64,000 nucleotides of DNA from Afipia massiliensis (GCF_001006325.2 NZ_LBIA02000001.1:3969501-4033500); one strand, 5' to 3'. Positions 35,960-47,210 are shown, numbered from the stretch's first letter. Notes: a model not told the origin generated them from the sequence alone. A program made the numbers and translations.

Positions 35960-37393
35960 TCACATATTCAGCACGCGCCCGTAAGCGTCGAGCACCGCTT
36001 CCTTCATCGTTTCCGAGATGGTCGGATGCGGGAAGATGGTGTGGAACAGCTCTTCCTCGGTGGTCTCGAGATTCATCGCCACGACGAAGCCCTGAATGAG
36101 TTCGGTGACCTCGTGGCCCACCATATGCGCGCCGAGAAGCTGGCCGGTCTTCTTGTCGAAGATCACTTTCACCATGCCCTGATCTTCGCCCTGCGCGATG
36201 GCCTTGCCGTTGCCGACGAACGGGAAGCGCCCGACGCGGATGTCCTTGCCCGCCTCTTTCGCCTTCGCCTCGGTGAGACCGACGGAAGCGATCTGCGGAT
36301 GGCAATACGTGCAGCCCGGGATCAGCGTCTTGTCCATCGGATGCGGGTGAAGACCCTTGATGGCCTCCACGCAGATAACGCCTTCATGTTCGGCCTTGTG
36401 CGCGAGCATCGGCGGACCCGCAACGTCGCCGATGGCGTAGATGCCGGGCACGTTGGTCTTGCCGTATCCGTCGATGACGATGCAGCCGCGGTCGGTTTTC
36501 ACGCCGAGCTTTTCAAGCCCGAAGCCCTCGATGTTGCCGACCACGCCGACCGCTGAAATCACGCGATCGAACTCAACAGTCTGCGGCTTGCCCTTGCCGT
36601 CATCGATGGTCGCGATCACGCTGTCGGCCTTCTTGTCGAGCTTGGTGACCTTCGTGTTTGCAAGAATCTTAAAGCCCTGCTTCTCGAACTGCTTGCGCGC
36701 GAAGCCCGCGATCTCGGCGTCCTCGACGGGAAGGATTTGCGGCAGCACTTCGACCACCGTTACCTCCGCACCCATGGTGCGGTAGAACGACGCGAACTCG
36801 ATGCCGATGGCACCGGAGCCAACAACCAGAAGCGACTTCGGCATCTTGTCGGGGTTCATCGCCTCGAAATAGGTCCAGACCAGTTTCTTGTCAGGTTCAA
36901 GGCCCGGCAGCACGCGCGGACGCGCACCCGTCGCGACGATGATGTGCTTGGCGGTATATGCGCCCTCGCCCAGCGCGCCCTTGGGCGCAGCCGCCTCGGT
37001 TTTCTTCACCGTGAACTTGCCGCTGCCGTTACCAGCTTCTTGCAGCGTCGCCTCGCCCCAGATGATCGTGATCTTGTTCTTGTTCATCAGGTATTCGACG
37101 CCGCCATTGAGGCGCTTCACCACGCCGCGCGAGCGCGCGATCACCGCTTTCGGATCGAACGACACATTGTCCGCCGACAGGCCGTAGTCCTTGGCGTGCT
37201 TCATGTAGTGGTAGATTTCCGCCGAACGCAGCAGCGCCTTGGTCGGGATGCAGCCCCAGTTGTTACAGATACCGCCGAGATACGCCTTCTCGACGATTGC
37301 GGTCTTGAAGCCAAGTTGCGCGGCGCGGATGGCCGTCACATAGCCGCCCGGGCCCGAACCGATCACGACGACGTCGAAAGATGTATCAGCCAT
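35960..37393 (-). CDS. lpdA: Dihydrolipoamide dehydrogenase (E3)
   Basis: A 477-residue FAD disulfide oxidoreductase that reoxidises dihydrolipoamide in the pyruvate dehydrogenase complex. The FAD motif is VVIGSGPGGYVTAIRAAQLG, the redox pair lies in GGICNNWGCIPTKALL (Cys about 44 and 49), the NAD motif in VVGSGAIGIEFASFYRTMGA, and the catalytic His in FPHPTISE near the C-terminus. Start 37393 (MADTSFDV). It lies downstream of pdhABC but three small genes intervene. Confidence 0.95.
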   Translation of the reverse strand: MADTSFDVVVIGSGPGGYVTAIRAAQLGFKTAIVEKAYLGGICNNWGCIPTKALLRSAEIYHYMKHAKDYGLSADNVSFDPKAVIARSRGVVKRLNGGVEYLMNKNKITIIWGEATLQEAGNGSGKFTVKKTEAAAPKGALGEGAYTAKHIIVATGARPRVLPGLEPDKKLVWTYFEAMNPDKMPKSLLVVGSGAIGIEFASFYRTMGAEVTVVEVLPQILPVEDAEIAGFARKQFEKQGFKILANTKVTKLDKKADSVIATIDDGKGKPQTVEFDRVISAVGVVGNIEGFGLEKLGVKTDRGCIVIDGYGKTNVPGIYAIGDVAGPPMLAHKAEHEGVICVEAIKGLHPHPMDKTLIPGCTYCHPQIASVGLTEAKAKEAGKDIRVGRFPFVGNGKAIAQGEDQGMVKVIFDKKTGQLLGAHMVGHEVTELIQGFVVAMNLETTEEELFHTIFPHPTISETMKEAVLDAYGRVLNM

Positions 37394-37420
37394 AAAGAAC
37401 TCCATTCGCCCGATGGCGCA

Positions 37421-38218
37421 CTATTGTCGGTAGTAGTCTTGCACTGTTGCCCACGCGACGTCCTGTAGAAATGTCGCGGTTTTGTCGTCGAGATCTGCGT
37501 GATATTTGTTGCCGACCGGCGAGCGCCGATAGACCGAAGCCATCACGACGCAGGCCGCCAGATATGTGCCCGCCAGACTTGGATGGCTCTTGTCCGGCAC
37601 ATGGAGATCAAGTTCGGGCCGTTGCGTGCGCGCCCGCGCGAACGCAAGTCCGGCCGGAATCACGAGGGCATCGTTGGCGTTGCCCGCAGCCGTATAAACA
37701 CTAGCCAGCTTCTCCGTCATCTCGGGCTTGTCGGCGTAGGCCCACGTCATGAACAGGATCGGCTGCGCGCCGTGCTTGCGCACGATGGCACTGTCCTTCG
37801 TAACTGTCTCCGCGAATGTCGGCTTGCGCTTTGGGTCAGTCGAACACCAGCTGCAATCCATCATGATCACAGCGTCGAACTTTTTGCGATTGTCGCCGTC
37901 CTCGCCAGACGCGGGATGCCGCTTGTGCGACGAAAGAAGAGCATCGATATCGTGCTGGCTCAACGGCGCATCGCTGACGGTCGCGGACGTCGCGTTGAAG
38001 GGGTTTCCGGGATCAGCGCTGCGCAGCAGATTGAGCACGTGATTGTGCAGGCTGTTGTTGTAATAAAAGTAGCTATTGCCGACGAACAACACATTTTTCG
38101 GCACGTCGCTCAGCTTGACGACTTTCGGCCTGATCTGCGCGTCCGCAGCCGCGCAGACGCACAGAACCATGATCGCGCCTGCAAGCAATGACTGTGTCCA
38201 TTTCACTTTCCTGGGCAT
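37421..38218 (-). CDS. Exported SGNH-hydrolase-like protein
   Basis: A 265-residue protein with a signal peptide (SLLAGAIMVLCVCAAADA). After it, NVLFVGNSYFYYNNSLHNHV (about 42) resembles SGNH block I with Asn-Ser replacing Asp-Ser, and DKSHPSLAGTYLAACVV near the C-terminus carries an SxHPSxxGTYL motif with the expected catalytic His. A Cys-rich piece MMDCSWCSTDPKR lies mid-protein. It resembles DUF4886-type periplasmic hydrolases. The substrate is unknown. It is located between pdhC and lpdA with two other small genes. Confidence 0.75.
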   Translation of the reverse strand: MPRKVKWTQSLLAGAIMVLCVCAAADAQIRPKVVKLSDVPKNVLFVGNSYFYYNNSLHNHVLNLLRSADPGNPFNATSATVSDAPLSQHDIDALLSSHKRHPASGEDGDNRKKFDAVIMMDCSWCSTDPKRKPTFAETVTKDSAIVRKHGAQPILFMTWAYADKPEMTEKLASVYTAAGNANDALVIPAGLAFARARTQRPELDLHVPDKSHPSLAGTYLAACVVMASVYRRSPVGNKYHADLDDKTATFLQDVAWATVQDYYRQ

Positions 38219-38229
38219 CACCGGTCTCG

Positions 38230-38703
38230 TCAGTGCGGGCCTCTGTCAGAGTGAGCTGAAACCGCTACGACTTGCTTCCTGACCAGCAACGCGGCCTCAC
38301 GCCGGCGCAGAAAGTCACGGATCAATCGCCACTGCACGAAAATGATTGACAAATACGCGAGCGCGGCCAGCAATGAATCCGAAATGTCCGATTGGCTCGT
38401 GGTGCGGCCCGACGACAAATCCGAGCCGACGGCAAACAGAAAAAGAAACACAGGCACCAGACACAGCGTAATCAGCGTCAGCCAGAGCGGTCGCTCGCGG
38501 TTCTTGCCTGCGGCTGAAATTCCGAACGCCACCATTCCCAGCAACACGAAGCCCGGCACGAAGAAAAAGCGATAGGCCTCGGCCATCCCGCATCCGGCTT
38601 TGTCGCTGTAGCACGGCGCGACAGCGTTGAGCGCGATGGTTACCCCGACGCCAACGATCAACGACAGCAGGCTTGCGAGAAGAACGACGCCAAGGAGTTT
38701 CAT
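38230..38703 (-). CDS. Small hypothetical membrane protein, four predicted TM segments
   Basis: 157 residues of no family I recognise. Hydrophobic segments are VVLLASLLSLIVGVGVTIAL (residues 5-24), FFFVPGFVLLGMVAFGISA (about 46-64), LWLTLITLCLVPVFLFLF (about 74-91) and SLLAALAYLSIIFVQW (about 110-125). A short CYSDKAGCG loop holds two cysteines. The tail is basic. It starts close to the SGNH-like gene on the same strand and may share its transcript. Confidence 0.6.
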   Translation of the reverse strand: MKLLGVVLLASLLSLIVGVGVTIALNAVAPCYSDKAGCGMAEAYRFFFVPGFVLLGMVAFGISAAGKNRERPLWLTLITLCLVPVFLFLFAVGSDLSSGRTTSQSDISDSLLAALAYLSIIFVQWRLIRDFLRRREAALLVRKQVVAVSAHSDRGPH

Positions 38704-38738
38704 CGAATCTCGCGGGATCAGGAAATCGTACCGCCTTA

Positions 38739-38954
38739 CTACTTTCTGGGATAATCGCGAATTGCACGGTCTAACTCACCCCAACTCATGTGGTGATGAT
38801 CTTGTTTGTTTTTTGGCTTCCAACGAATGCCCCCTTTGCTCACAACAAGCTCTCCAAATCTGGCCGAGCCGTTCCTAACTTTGAAAACGACTCCATTTTC
38901 TTCGCGGCTCAAAGGATGACTGGTAATATCAACAGAGACCTTCTTAACGGCCAT
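38739..38954 (-). CDS. Small hypothetical protein, AT-richer than neighbours
   Basis: 71 residues from ATG 38954 (MAVKKVSVDITSHPLSREEN). The sequence is compact and charged, with VVFKVRNGSARFGELVVSKG, then IRWKPKNK and SWGELDRAIRDYP. It looks like a real small domain rather than a shadow frame; no long frame competes on the other strand. The base composition is clearly AT-richer than the flanking pdhC. No function can be assigned. Confidence 0.55.
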   Translation of the reverse strand: MAVKKVSVDITSHPLSREENGVVFKVRNGSARFGELVVSKGGIRWKPKNKQDHHHMSWGELDRAIRDYPRK

Positions 38955-38988
38955 AAAAATTATCCTTTGTTGCAACCTATACTGAGAA

Positions 38989-40359
38989 TCACACCACCAT
39001 CATTACCGGATTTTCAATCAGCTTCTTGAACGCAGTGATCAGTTCCGCGCCGAGCGCGCCGTCGATGGCACGATGATCGCAGGACAGCGTCACGCTCATC
39101 ATGCTGGCCGCCACGATCTGGCCGTTGCGAACGACCGCGCGTTCCTCGCCGGTACCGACCGCAAGGATCGAAGACTGCGGCGGATTGATCACCGCGGTGA
39201 AATCCTTGATGCCGTACATGCCGAGGTTCGACACCGAGGATGTGCCGCCCTGATATTCGTTCGGCTTGAGCTTCTTGCCTTTTGCGCGCGCGGCAAGATC
39301 CTTCATCTCGCTGGAGATTGCCGACAGCGACTTGATCTCGGCCTGACGGATGATCGGCGTGATCAGACCGAACGGCAGCGCCACAGCGACGCCGATGTCC
39401 GAATGCTTGTGACGAAGCATCGCGGCCTCGGTCCACGATACGTTGGCTTCGGGAATTTTCTGCAGCGCCAGCGCCATCGCCTTGATGACGAAATCGTTGA
39501 CCGAGAGCTTGTAGAGCGGCTTGCCGTCCTTGTCCTTGCCTGCCGCCGCGTTGATCTCCTCGCGCGCCGAGTTGAGCTTGCCGAGATCGCAATCCACCGT
39601 CAGGTAGAATGTCGGCATCGAATTCGTCGCCGCCGTGAGACGCTGCGCGATGGTCCGGCGCATCGAGTCGTGCGGCACGCTCTCGTAACCGCCCTCCTGA
39701 TAAAGCGCGAGGATCTGCTGATCGGACATCGCCGGGGCGCCGACCGCGCCGGTGCCACCGGCTGGAGCGCCTGCGCTGGCAGCAGGCTTGAGACCCTGAC
39801 CGGATTTCGCCTGATCGACGTCGCGCGCGACCACGCGGCCGTGCGGCCCCGAACCGTTCACGCGGGACAGATCGATCCCGGCTTCCTTGGCAAGACGCCG
39901 TGCCAATGGCGACGAGAACACGCGCGCGCCGTTGCTGGCGGATGCGGGGGCTGGCGCCGCTTGTGGAGCAGCCTTCGCAGGCGCCGGAGCTGGCGCAGCA
40001 GGTGCTGGAGAGGCAGCGGGCGCAGCCGCCTTCGGTGCCGGGGTTGGGTCGGGGGTTCGAGTCGCGCTGGCGCTACCACCAGCAACAGCCCCCGCTCCCG
40101 CAGCCTTCACGTCTTCGCCATCGCTCGCGAGTACCGCAATGATGTTGTTGACCGGAACGTCCTGCGTGCCTTCCGGCACCAGTATCTTCGCAATGGTGCC
40201 TTCATCGACGGCTTCGACTTCCATCGTCGCCTTGTCGGTCTCGATCTCGGCGATCACGTCGCCAGACTTGACCTTGTCGCCTTCCTTCTTGAGCCACTTG
40301 GAAAGGTTTCCCTTCTCCATCGTGGGAGACAACGCAGGCATCAGAATGTTGATCGGCAT
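38989..40359 (-). CDS. pdhC: Pyruvate dehydrogenase E2, dihydrolipoamide acetyltransferase
   Basis: A 456-residue E2 core subunit. One lipoyl domain (residues 1-80; lipoyl-Lys in [13 protein letters not shown]), an Ala/Pro-rich linker, a peripheral-subunit-binding domain ([20 protein letters not shown]) and a catalytic acetyltransferase domain ending near [19 protein letters not shown] (about 425) with the His-Asp pair. It passes acetyl groups from E1 to CoA. It follows pdhB by 18 bp. Confidence 0.96.
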   Translation of the reverse strand: MPINILMPALSPTMEKGNLSKWLKKEGDKVKSGDVIAEIETDKATMEVEAVDEGTIAKILVPEGTQDVPVNNIIAVLASDGEDVKAAGAGAVAGGSASATRTPDPTPAPKAAAPAASPAPAAPAPAPAKAAPQAAPAPASASNGARVFSSPLARRLAKEAGIDLSRVNGSGPHGRVVARDVDQAKSGQGLKPAASAGAPAGGTGAVGAPAMSDQQILALYQEGGYESVPHDSMRRTIAQRLTAATNSMPTFYLTVDCDLGKLNSAREEINAAAGKDKDGKPLYKLSVNDFVIKAMALALQKIPEANVSWTEAAMLRHKHSDIGVAVALPFGLITPIIRQAEIKSLSAISSEMKDLAARAKGKKLKPNEYQGGTSSVSNLGMYGIKDFTAVINPPQSSILAVGTGEERAVVRNGQIVAASMMSVTLSCDHRAIDGALGAELITAFKKLIENPVMMVV

Positions 40360-40377
40360 GATCCTGGTCCTGCTCTC

Positions 40378-41790
40378 TCAGCGATAACAAACGGCTTTGG
40401 CAGCGGCGACGACTTCCGCCACCGTCGGCAGCGCAAGCTTCTCGAGGTTGGCGGCGTAAGGCATCGGCACGTCCTTGCCCGACACGCGCGCAACAGGCGC
40501 GTCGAGGTAGTCGAACGCCTGCTCCATGATCCGCGCCGCTATTTCCGCGCCGACGCCGGACTGCTGCCAGCCTTCCTCGACCGCAACCGCGCGTCCGGTC
40601 TTCTTCACCGAGTTGATGATCGTCTCGGTATCAAGCGGACGCAGCGTGCGCAGATCGATGACCTCGGCCTCGATGCCTTCCTTGGCGAGTTCATCGGCGG
40701 CGTTCAGCGCGTAGGTCATGCCGTTCGACCATGCGACCAGCGTCACGTCCTTGCCGGCGCGCGCGATACGCGCCTTGCCGATCGGCACGACATAATCGTC
40801 GAGCTTCGGCACATCGCCGGTGTGACCGTAGAGAATTTCGTTTTCGAGAAAGATCACCGGGTTCGGATCGCGGATCGCGGCTTTCAGCAGGCCCTTCGCG
40901 TCCGCCGCCGAATATGGCGAGACGACTTTGAGGCCCGGGATCTGCGAGTACCATGCCGAGTAATCCTGGCTGTGCTGGGCGGCGACGCGCGCAGCGGCGC
41001 CGTTCGGACCGCGGAACACGATGGAGCAGCCCATCTGGCCGCCGGACATGTACAGCGTCTTCGCCGCCGAGTTGATGATCTGGTCGATCGCCTGCATCGC
41101 GAAGTTGAACGTCATGAACTCCACGATGGGCTTGAGCCCGGCGAACGCCGCACCGACGCCGACGCCGGCGAAGCCGTGCTCGGTGATCGGCGTATCGATC
41201 ACACGGCGCGCGCCGAATTCCTGCAACAGCCCCTGCGTGATCTTGTAGGCGCCCTGATACTCGGCGACCTCTTCGCCCATGATGAAGACGTCGCCGTCGC
41301 GGCGCATTTCCTCGGCCATGGCATCGCGGAGCGCCTCGCGCACCGTCATCTTCACCATCTCGGTGCCGGGCGGCACTTCCGGATCGGGCTCGACCGGCGC
41401 GGCGGGGGCTGCGACAGCAGCCGGAGCGCTGATCTGCGGCTTGCCTTCCCCGACAGGTGCACGGGACTCTTCAACTTCATGCTGAACATTAACGCTGGCT
41501 TCCGGGGCCTTTGCTGCCGGGGCCTTGCCCAGATCGGCGGCGCTTTCGCCGTCGCTCAGGATGGTGGCGATCGGCGTGTTGACCGCCACATCATTGGTGC
41601 CTTCGGCGACGAGGATTTTGCCGAGTGTCCCCTCGTCGGTGGCCTCGACTTCCATTGTGGCTTTGTCGGTTTCAATCTCGGCGATGACGTCGCCGGACTT
41701 GATGGCTTCGCCCTCTTTTTTCAGCCATTTGGAAAGGTTGCCCTTTTCCATCGTGGGGGAAAGCGCGGGCATCAGAACTTGAATCGGCAT
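40378..41790 (-). CDS. pdhB: Pyruvate dehydrogenase E1 beta with N-terminal lipoyl domain
   Basis: A 470-residue E1 beta subunit carrying its own lipoyl domain (residues 1-80; Lys in [14 protein letters not shown]), an Ala/Pro/Glu linker, then the transketolase-type beta domain with [21 protein letters not shown]-like sequence and [20 protein letters not shown]. Lipoylated E1 beta is known in alphaproteobacteria. Start 41790 ([12 protein letters not shown]) is set by the lipoyl domain. It lies between pdhA and pdhC. The lipoyl domain is almost the same as that of E2. Confidence 0.95.
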   Translation of the reverse strand: MPIQVLMPALSPTMEKGNLSKWLKKEGEAIKSGDVIAEIETDKATMEVEATDEGTLGKILVAEGTNDVAVNTPIATILSDGESAADLGKAPAAKAPEASVNVQHEVEESRAPVGEGKPQISAPAAVAAPAAPVEPDPEVPPGTEMVKMTVREALRDAMAEEMRRDGDVFIMGEEVAEYQGAYKITQGLLQEFGARRVIDTPITEHGFAGVGVGAAFAGLKPIVEFMTFNFAMQAIDQIINSAAKTLYMSGGQMGCSIVFRGPNGAAARVAAQHSQDYSAWYSQIPGLKVVSPYSAADAKGLLKAAIRDPNPVIFLENEILYGHTGDVPKLDDYVVPIGKARIARAGKDVTLVAWSNGMTYALNAADELAKEGIEAEVIDLRTLRPLDTETIINSVKKTGRAVAVEEGWQQSGVGAEIAARIMEQAFDYLDAPVARVSGKDVPMPYAANLEKLALPTVAEVVAAAKAVCYR

Positions 41791-41803
41791 GGTGGCTCCG
41801 CAC

Positions 41804-42844
41804 TTATCGGTAGATGTCGGTGTAAAGCTCGGACGCGTCAGGCTCCGGATCGCGCTGCGCGAAATCCGCGGAGTCATTGACGATCTCACGCACCTCAGCG
41901 TCGATCGCCTTCAGCTCCTGCTCGGTGACCTTCATCTCCAGCAAGCGAAGACGAACCTGCTCGATCGGATCGGAATCGTGCCGTACCTTGTCCACTTCCT
42001 CGCGCGTGCGATACTTCGCAGGATCGGACATCGAGTGACCGCGATAGCGATAGGTCTGCATTTCAAGAATGTAGGGGCCCTTGCCTGCGCGGCACCACGC
42101 CACAGCTTCGTCGCCCGCAGCCTTGACGGCGCGCACATCCATGCCGTCGACCTGTTTGCCGGGAATGTTGAACGACACTCCGCGCCTGGAGAAATCAGTC
42201 TGCGCCGACGAGCGCGTGACCGATGTGCCCATGGCGTAGCGGTTGTTCTCGATGACGTAGATGACGGGAAGCTTCCACAGCTCCGCCATGTTGAAGCTTT
42301 CGTAGACCTGTCCTTGATTGGCCGCGCCGTCGCCGAAATAGGCAACGCTGACATGATCGTTGTCGCGGTAGCGGTTGGCGAAGGCCAGCCCCGTTCCGAG
42401 GGAGACTTGCGCGCCGACGATGCCGTGTCCGCCGTAGAAGGCCTTCTCCTTGCTGAACATGTGCATGGAGCCGCCCTTGCCTTTGGAATATCCGCTCCTG
42501 CGGCCGGTCAGTTCGGCCATCACGCCCCTGGCTTCCATGCCGCATGCGAGCATGTGACCGTGATCGCGGTAACCGGTGATGACCTGATCGCCGGGCTTAA
42601 GCGCCAGCTGCATTCCGACAACGATGGCTTCCTGTCCGATGTACAGATGGCAGAAGCCGCCGATTGCGCCCATTCCGTAGAGTTGCCCGGCCTTCTCTTC
42701 AAAACGGCGGATCAGCATCATCTCGCGGAACGCGTGAAGCTCCTGTTCCTTGGTGAACTTGAGATTCGTCGGATGACGGGAGCCGTTACCGGCGTCCTGT
42801 GTGGCCGTTTTCTTCGCTGTTGCCGATTTTTTGTCAGACGACAT
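41804..42844 (-). CDS. pdhA: Pyruvate dehydrogenase E1 alpha
   Basis: A 346-residue thiamine-diphosphate enzyme subunit. The TPP motif runs from [20 protein letters not shown] (about 185), with the downstream [12 protein letters not shown]. The phosphorylation-loop region [20 protein letters not shown] (about 280) is present as in mitochondrial-type E1 alpha. The N-terminal basic, Lys/Thr-rich segment is probably flexible. It is first gene of the pdhABC operon, and pdhB begins 14 bases downstream. Confidence 0.96.
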   Translation of the reverse strand: MSSDKKSATAKKTATQDAGNGSRHPTNLKFTKEQELHAFREMMLIRRFEEKAGQLYGMGAIGGFCHLYIGQEAIVVGMQLALKPGDQVITGYRDHGHMLACGMEARGVMAELTGRRSGYSKGKGGSMHMFSKEKAFYGGHGIVGAQVSLGTGLAFANRYRDNDHVSVAYFGDGAANQGQVYESFNMAELWKLPVIYVIENNRYAMGTSVTRSSAQTDFSRRGVSFNIPGKQVDGMDVRAVKAAGDEAVAWCRAGKGPYILEMQTYRYRGHSMSDPAKYRTREEVDKVRHDSDPIEQVRLRLLEMKVTEQELKAIDAEVREIVNDSADFAQRDPEPDASELYTDIYR

Positions 42845-42996
42845 GGCTTGTCCGGATGAGAGAGCGGGTATTCAACCTCTACCCTAACTCACATCGCCAT
42901 GAAAAGGATCGCGTGCGCGAACACGTTGCGCATCTATGACGCAATGCAGCGACAGCAACTTTACAATCCAAACAGCGAGATTTTTGAAATTTGAAA

Positions 42997-43314
42997 CTAG
43001 TTCTGACCGATCTTCCGCACGAGATCACGCGAATGCACGTACTCGAGCTGGTAGCGTGCGCGTTCGTCGAGCATGTCGGGATCGACTCGGTCCGAACGGA
43101 GCAGCGAGACGCGCTGTTCCGCCGCCACGCGCTCGGCCTTCAACCGGGCAAGTTCTTTAGTCAGCAACACGATCTCTTGATCAAGCTCCTGCCTAGCATT
43201 GAGGCCATACTTGCCCGTGTAGGCATTGACCCCAAAATAGGCAATCAACGCGGCCGCGATCGCGTAAAGCGCGAGGCCGGTCATGATTGCTTTGAGTCGC
43301 GTGCGTGAGACCAT
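42997..43314 (-). CDS. FtsB/DivIC-type septum formation initiator
   Basis: 105 residues: a short cytoplasmic N-terminus, one TM helix (IMTGLALYAIAAALIAYFGV, about 10-29), the family piece YTGKYGLNARQELDQEIVLL, then a coiled coil. This is the layout of bitopic FtsB/DivIC division proteins. It sits upstream of pdhA, the common location in alphaproteobacteria near eno. A CtrA-like site and hairpin lie just upstream. Confidence 0.88.
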   Translation of the reverse strand: MVSRTRLKAIMTGLALYAIAAALIAYFGVNAYTGKYGLNARQELDQEIVLLTKELARLKAERVAAEQRVSLLRSDRVDPDMLDERARYQLEYVHSRDLVRKIGQN

Positions 43315-43330
43315 ACCCGCACGATGCGAC

Positions 43331-43362
43331 AGCCCGGTTAACCTATCGCTAACAACCGGGCT
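43331..43362. terminator. Hairpin between FMN reductase gene and ftsB-like gene, with an embedded CtrA-like site
   Basis: AGCCCGGTT (43331-43339) pairs with AACCGGGCT (43354-43362) over a 14-base loop. It follows the FMN reductase stop in transcription order. The loop region contains TTAA-N7-CTAAC (43338-43353), one mismatch from the CtrA consensus TTAA-N7-TTAAC. No U-tract is present. Confidence 0.42.
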
Positions 43363-43379
43363 GCCTCACCTCAGCGAAG

Positions 43380-43931
43380 TCACTTCTTGTGCTTGTCGAC
43401 CCATGCCGCGAAGGCATCAGCGTACTGCCTCAAGACCTTTTCAAGGGCTTCCTTGACCAGGTTGCCCTTGTCGTCGAATGCGTCACCGACCCCGTTCAGA
43501 TAGATTTCCGGCTGCTGCATGATCGGGCCGCTGTAGCCCGGAAGACTCTGCTTGAGGTTCATCGCTGCGCAAACGCCCCCGAGCGCGCCCGGCGAATTGG
43601 CCACGATGCCAATCGGCCGGCCAAGGAACGAACTCTTGCCGGGCGGTCGCGAACCGACATCGATGGCGTTTTTCAGCACGCCGGGGATGGAACGATTGTA
43701 TTCCGGCGTGACGAACAGAACCGCGTCGGACTTCTGAATCGTCTCGCGAAACGAAACCCAGTCCGCCGGCGGCGTCGCTTCCAGATCCTGATTGAAGAAC
43801 GACAGGCCATGAAGCGTCACGATCTCGAGCTTGAGCGAGGGCGGCGCGAGCTTGGCAAGCGCATGGGCGACCTTGAGCGTAAACGACTCCTTGCGGAGGC
43901 TGCCGACAACGACGGCAACGGTATGGGCCAT
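43380..43931 (-). CDS. NAD(P)H-dependent FMN reductase (flavodoxin-like)
   Basis: A 183-residue flavodoxin-fold reductase. The FMN phosphate-binding loop is VVGSLRKESFTLKVAHALA (residues 8-26); FVTPEYNRSIPGVLKNAIDV (about 77-96) and NSPGALGGVCAAMNLKQSL (about 113-131) are the other flavin-contact blocks typical of the ChrR/azoreductase-like family. It may reduce quinones, azo dyes or metals; the natural substrate is not shown. It has a hairpin downstream and a CoA transferase gene upstream. Confidence 0.9.
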   Translation of the reverse strand: MAHTVAVVVGSLRKESFTLKVAHALAKLAPPSLKLEIVTLHGLSFFNQDLEATPPADWVSFRETIQKSDAVLFVTPEYNRSIPGVLKNAIDVGSRPPGKSSFLGRPIGIVANSPGALGGVCAAMNLKQSLPGYSGPIMQQPEIYLNGVGDAFDDKGNLVKEALEKVLRQYADAFAAWVDKHKK

Positions 43932-44042
43932 GAGAACATCCTTTCAGCAACGGCAACAGAACACCGGGCAGCCCGGCTTACCCTTGGGACAAAAAGCATG
44001 CAAGTGCATTAACTTCGAATAGCGGGATCGTGTCCCCGCAGG

Positions 44043-45167
44043 CTAACCCAGCAACTCGTCGTTGTGCTGCCCAAGCCGGGGCGCGCCGGAGCGCGGATGC
44101 GGGCGCTCGCCGTCGAAGGAAATCGGCAGACCCACCACCGGCAGATCGCTGCCGGGCAATGTGCGCATCAGATCGGACGCCTGGAACTGTTCGGTCTGTG
44201 ACAATTCCACGATGGTATTGACCGGACTGCACGGCACGCCCACCGCCTCGAATGCCGCAAGCCACTCGGCGCGCTTTTTCGTCAGCAGCACCGGCTTCAA
44301 CAAACCGATCAGGATGTCCCGGTGGACAAACCGGTCGCGGCCGCGCGCGAACCGCGGATCGGTGCACCATTCGGGAAATCCGAGCACCGTGGCCAGTTTG
44401 TGAAACAACCGGTCATAACCGGCGGCGATGACAAGCGGATGATCGGCGGTTTCGAACGCCTGATACGGCACGATGGTTGGCGTCGCCGCGCCCGTTCGCG
44501 GCGAGAGTTCCTGCGTCACGTGATAGGTCGCCAGCGATGAATCCACCCACGACGCCGCGCTGTCGAGCAGCGAGGTATCGATCACGCAGCCTTGTCCCGT
44601 GACATGACGCTGTTGCAGCGCGCCCAGCGCACCGATCACGCACCACTGCGCGGTCGCCTTGTCGTTGATCGCGGGCGCGCAGAATGTCGGCGGATCTTCG
44701 TGGCGGCCGGTCTGCATCATCACGCCGCCGAACGCCTGAAGCAGCGGATCGAATCCCGGCGCTTTCGACAGCGGCCCCTTCGGCCCGAACGCCCAGATCG
44801 AGCAGTAAATTAATCGCGGGTTGATCGCGCGCATGTGCTCGGGGCCGATGCCGAGATCGTTGACCACACCCGAGCGAAGATTCTGGATCAGGATGTCGGC
44901 ATCGCGCACCAGAACTTTGAGCTTCTCGATGTCGGCTGCGTTCTTCATGTCGAGGGTCACCGACCGCTTGTTGCGGTTGGTGACGTGGAACATGATCGAC
45001 GCTTCTTCAATGAAGGGAGGCCCCCAGCTTCGCGCGTCGTCGCCGCCGTCGGGTTTCTCGATCTTGATGACGTCCGCGCCCATGTCCGCGAGGATCGCGC
45101 CGGCGAGTGGACCTGCGAGCGCCTGCCCGATCTCGATGACTTTAATTCCAGCAAGCGGACCGTTCAT
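44043..45167 (-). CDS. CaiB/BaiF-family CoA transferase
   Basis: A 374-residue class III CoA transferase. It begins MNGPLAGIKVIEIGQALAGP, then GADVIKIEKPDGGDDARSWG (about 36) and NRNKRSVTLDMKNAAD. The likely nucleophile Asp is in GFDPLLQAFGGVMMQTGR (about 140). It transfers CoA between acyl acids; the substrate is not predictable. Start 45167 is fixed by the family N-terminus; the frame to 45479 is antisense of the eno end and its spacer. The order is eno, then this gene on the same strand. Confidence 0.92.
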   Translation of the reverse strand: MNGPLAGIKVIEIGQALAGPLAGAILADMGADVIKIEKPDGGDDARSWGPPFIEEASIMFHVTNRNKRSVTLDMKNAADIEKLKVLVRDADILIQNLRSGVVNDLGIGPEHMRAINPRLIYCSIWAFGPKGPLSKAPGFDPLLQAFGGVMMQTGRHEDPPTFCAPAINDKATAQWCVIGALGALQQRHVTGQGCVIDTSLLDSAASWVDSSLATYHVTQELSPRTGAATPTIVPYQAFETADHPLVIAAGYDRLFHKLATVLGFPEWCTDPRFARGRDRFVHRDILIGLLKPVLLTKKRAEWLAAFEAVGVPCSPVNTIVELSQTEQFQASDLMRTLPGSDLPVVGLPISFDGERPHPRSGAPRLGQHNDELLG

Positions 45168-45274
45168 GGGGCGTATCTCCTGTGGTTCATTTTCTTGAAC
45201 GCTACTCAAGCGACAGCGGCCCGCCAAAGCAAGCCGCTCGCTTGATAAGAAAGAGAAACCCAGCGATGCGTCGT

Positions 45275-45295
45275 CGCGCCTTCCAATAAGGCGCG
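45275..45295 (-). terminator. Hairpin just after the eno stop
   Basis: CGCGCCTT and AAGGCGCG are perfect 8-bp arms with a five-base loop, two bases after the eno stop codon. No U-tract follows, so termination may be weak. Confidence 0.45.
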
Positions 45296-45297
45296 GT

Positions 45298-46623
<1,326 letters not shown>

Positions 46624-46708
46624 CTACAGGAACGCGCCCCTCGGGAAAAGACCATCCGAAGTCTTTGATCCCGTGACGTTTTGGTCCGGAATCGCTATCA
46701 GGGGATAA

Positions 46709-47200
46709 ATGGAGATACCGATGTCCAGAAAGCCCCGCATCACCAAGGCCGCTGCTTCCTCGCTGCAACTCGGCCAGCAGGTCGAAACGCCCGCCTCGCC
46801 GGAGCAGGCGCTGCTCGACCGCGTGCCCAATCCGCACTCCGACACGAACTACGTCGCACGGTTCACAATGCCGGAATTCACCTCGATCTGCCCGGTCACC
46901 GGCCAGCCGGACTTCGCAATTCTCGTTATCGACTACGTGCCAAACAAGTGGCTCGTGGAGTCGAAGTCCCTCAAACTCTATCTCAACAGCTTCCGCAACG
47001 TCGGCTCGTTCCACGAAGACTGCACGGTGTCCATCGGCAAGCGGCTAACGAAACTGCTGGCGCCGCGTTGGCTGCGCATCGGCGGATATTTCTACCCGCG
47101 CGGGGGGATGCCGATCGACGTTTTCTGGCAGGCCGGAAAACTGCCGGCGAATGTCTGGGTGCCGGATCAGGGCGTCGCGCCGTATCGCGGGCGGGGGTGA
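46709..47200 (+). CDS. queF: NADPH-dependent preQ0 reductase QueF
   Basis: A 163-residue type I QueF that reduces preQ0 nitrile to preQ1 amine in queuosine synthesis. The catalytic Cys is in [20 protein letters not shown] (about residue 60) and the QueF motif is [20 protein letters not shown] (about 88). ATG 46709 has AGGGG close by, but ATG 46721 (MSRKPRI) with GGAG six bases upstream is at least as likely. It is divergent from eno. No other queuosine gene is nearby. Confidence 0.95.
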   Translation: MEIPMSRKPRITKAAASSLQLGQQVETPASPEQALLDRVPNPHSDTNYVARFTMPEFTSICPVTGQPDFAILVIDYVPNKWLVESKSLKLYLNSFRNVGSFHEDCTVSIGKRLTKLLAPRWLRIGGYFYPRGGMPIDVFWQAGKLPANVWVPDQGVAPYRGRG

Positions 47201-47210
47201 ACCCCGCGAT

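Noticed and set aside
39073-41880. A 935-codon plus-strand frame opposite pdhB and pdhC
   Set aside because: High GC in third positions opens such frames; both pdh genes are certain by motif.
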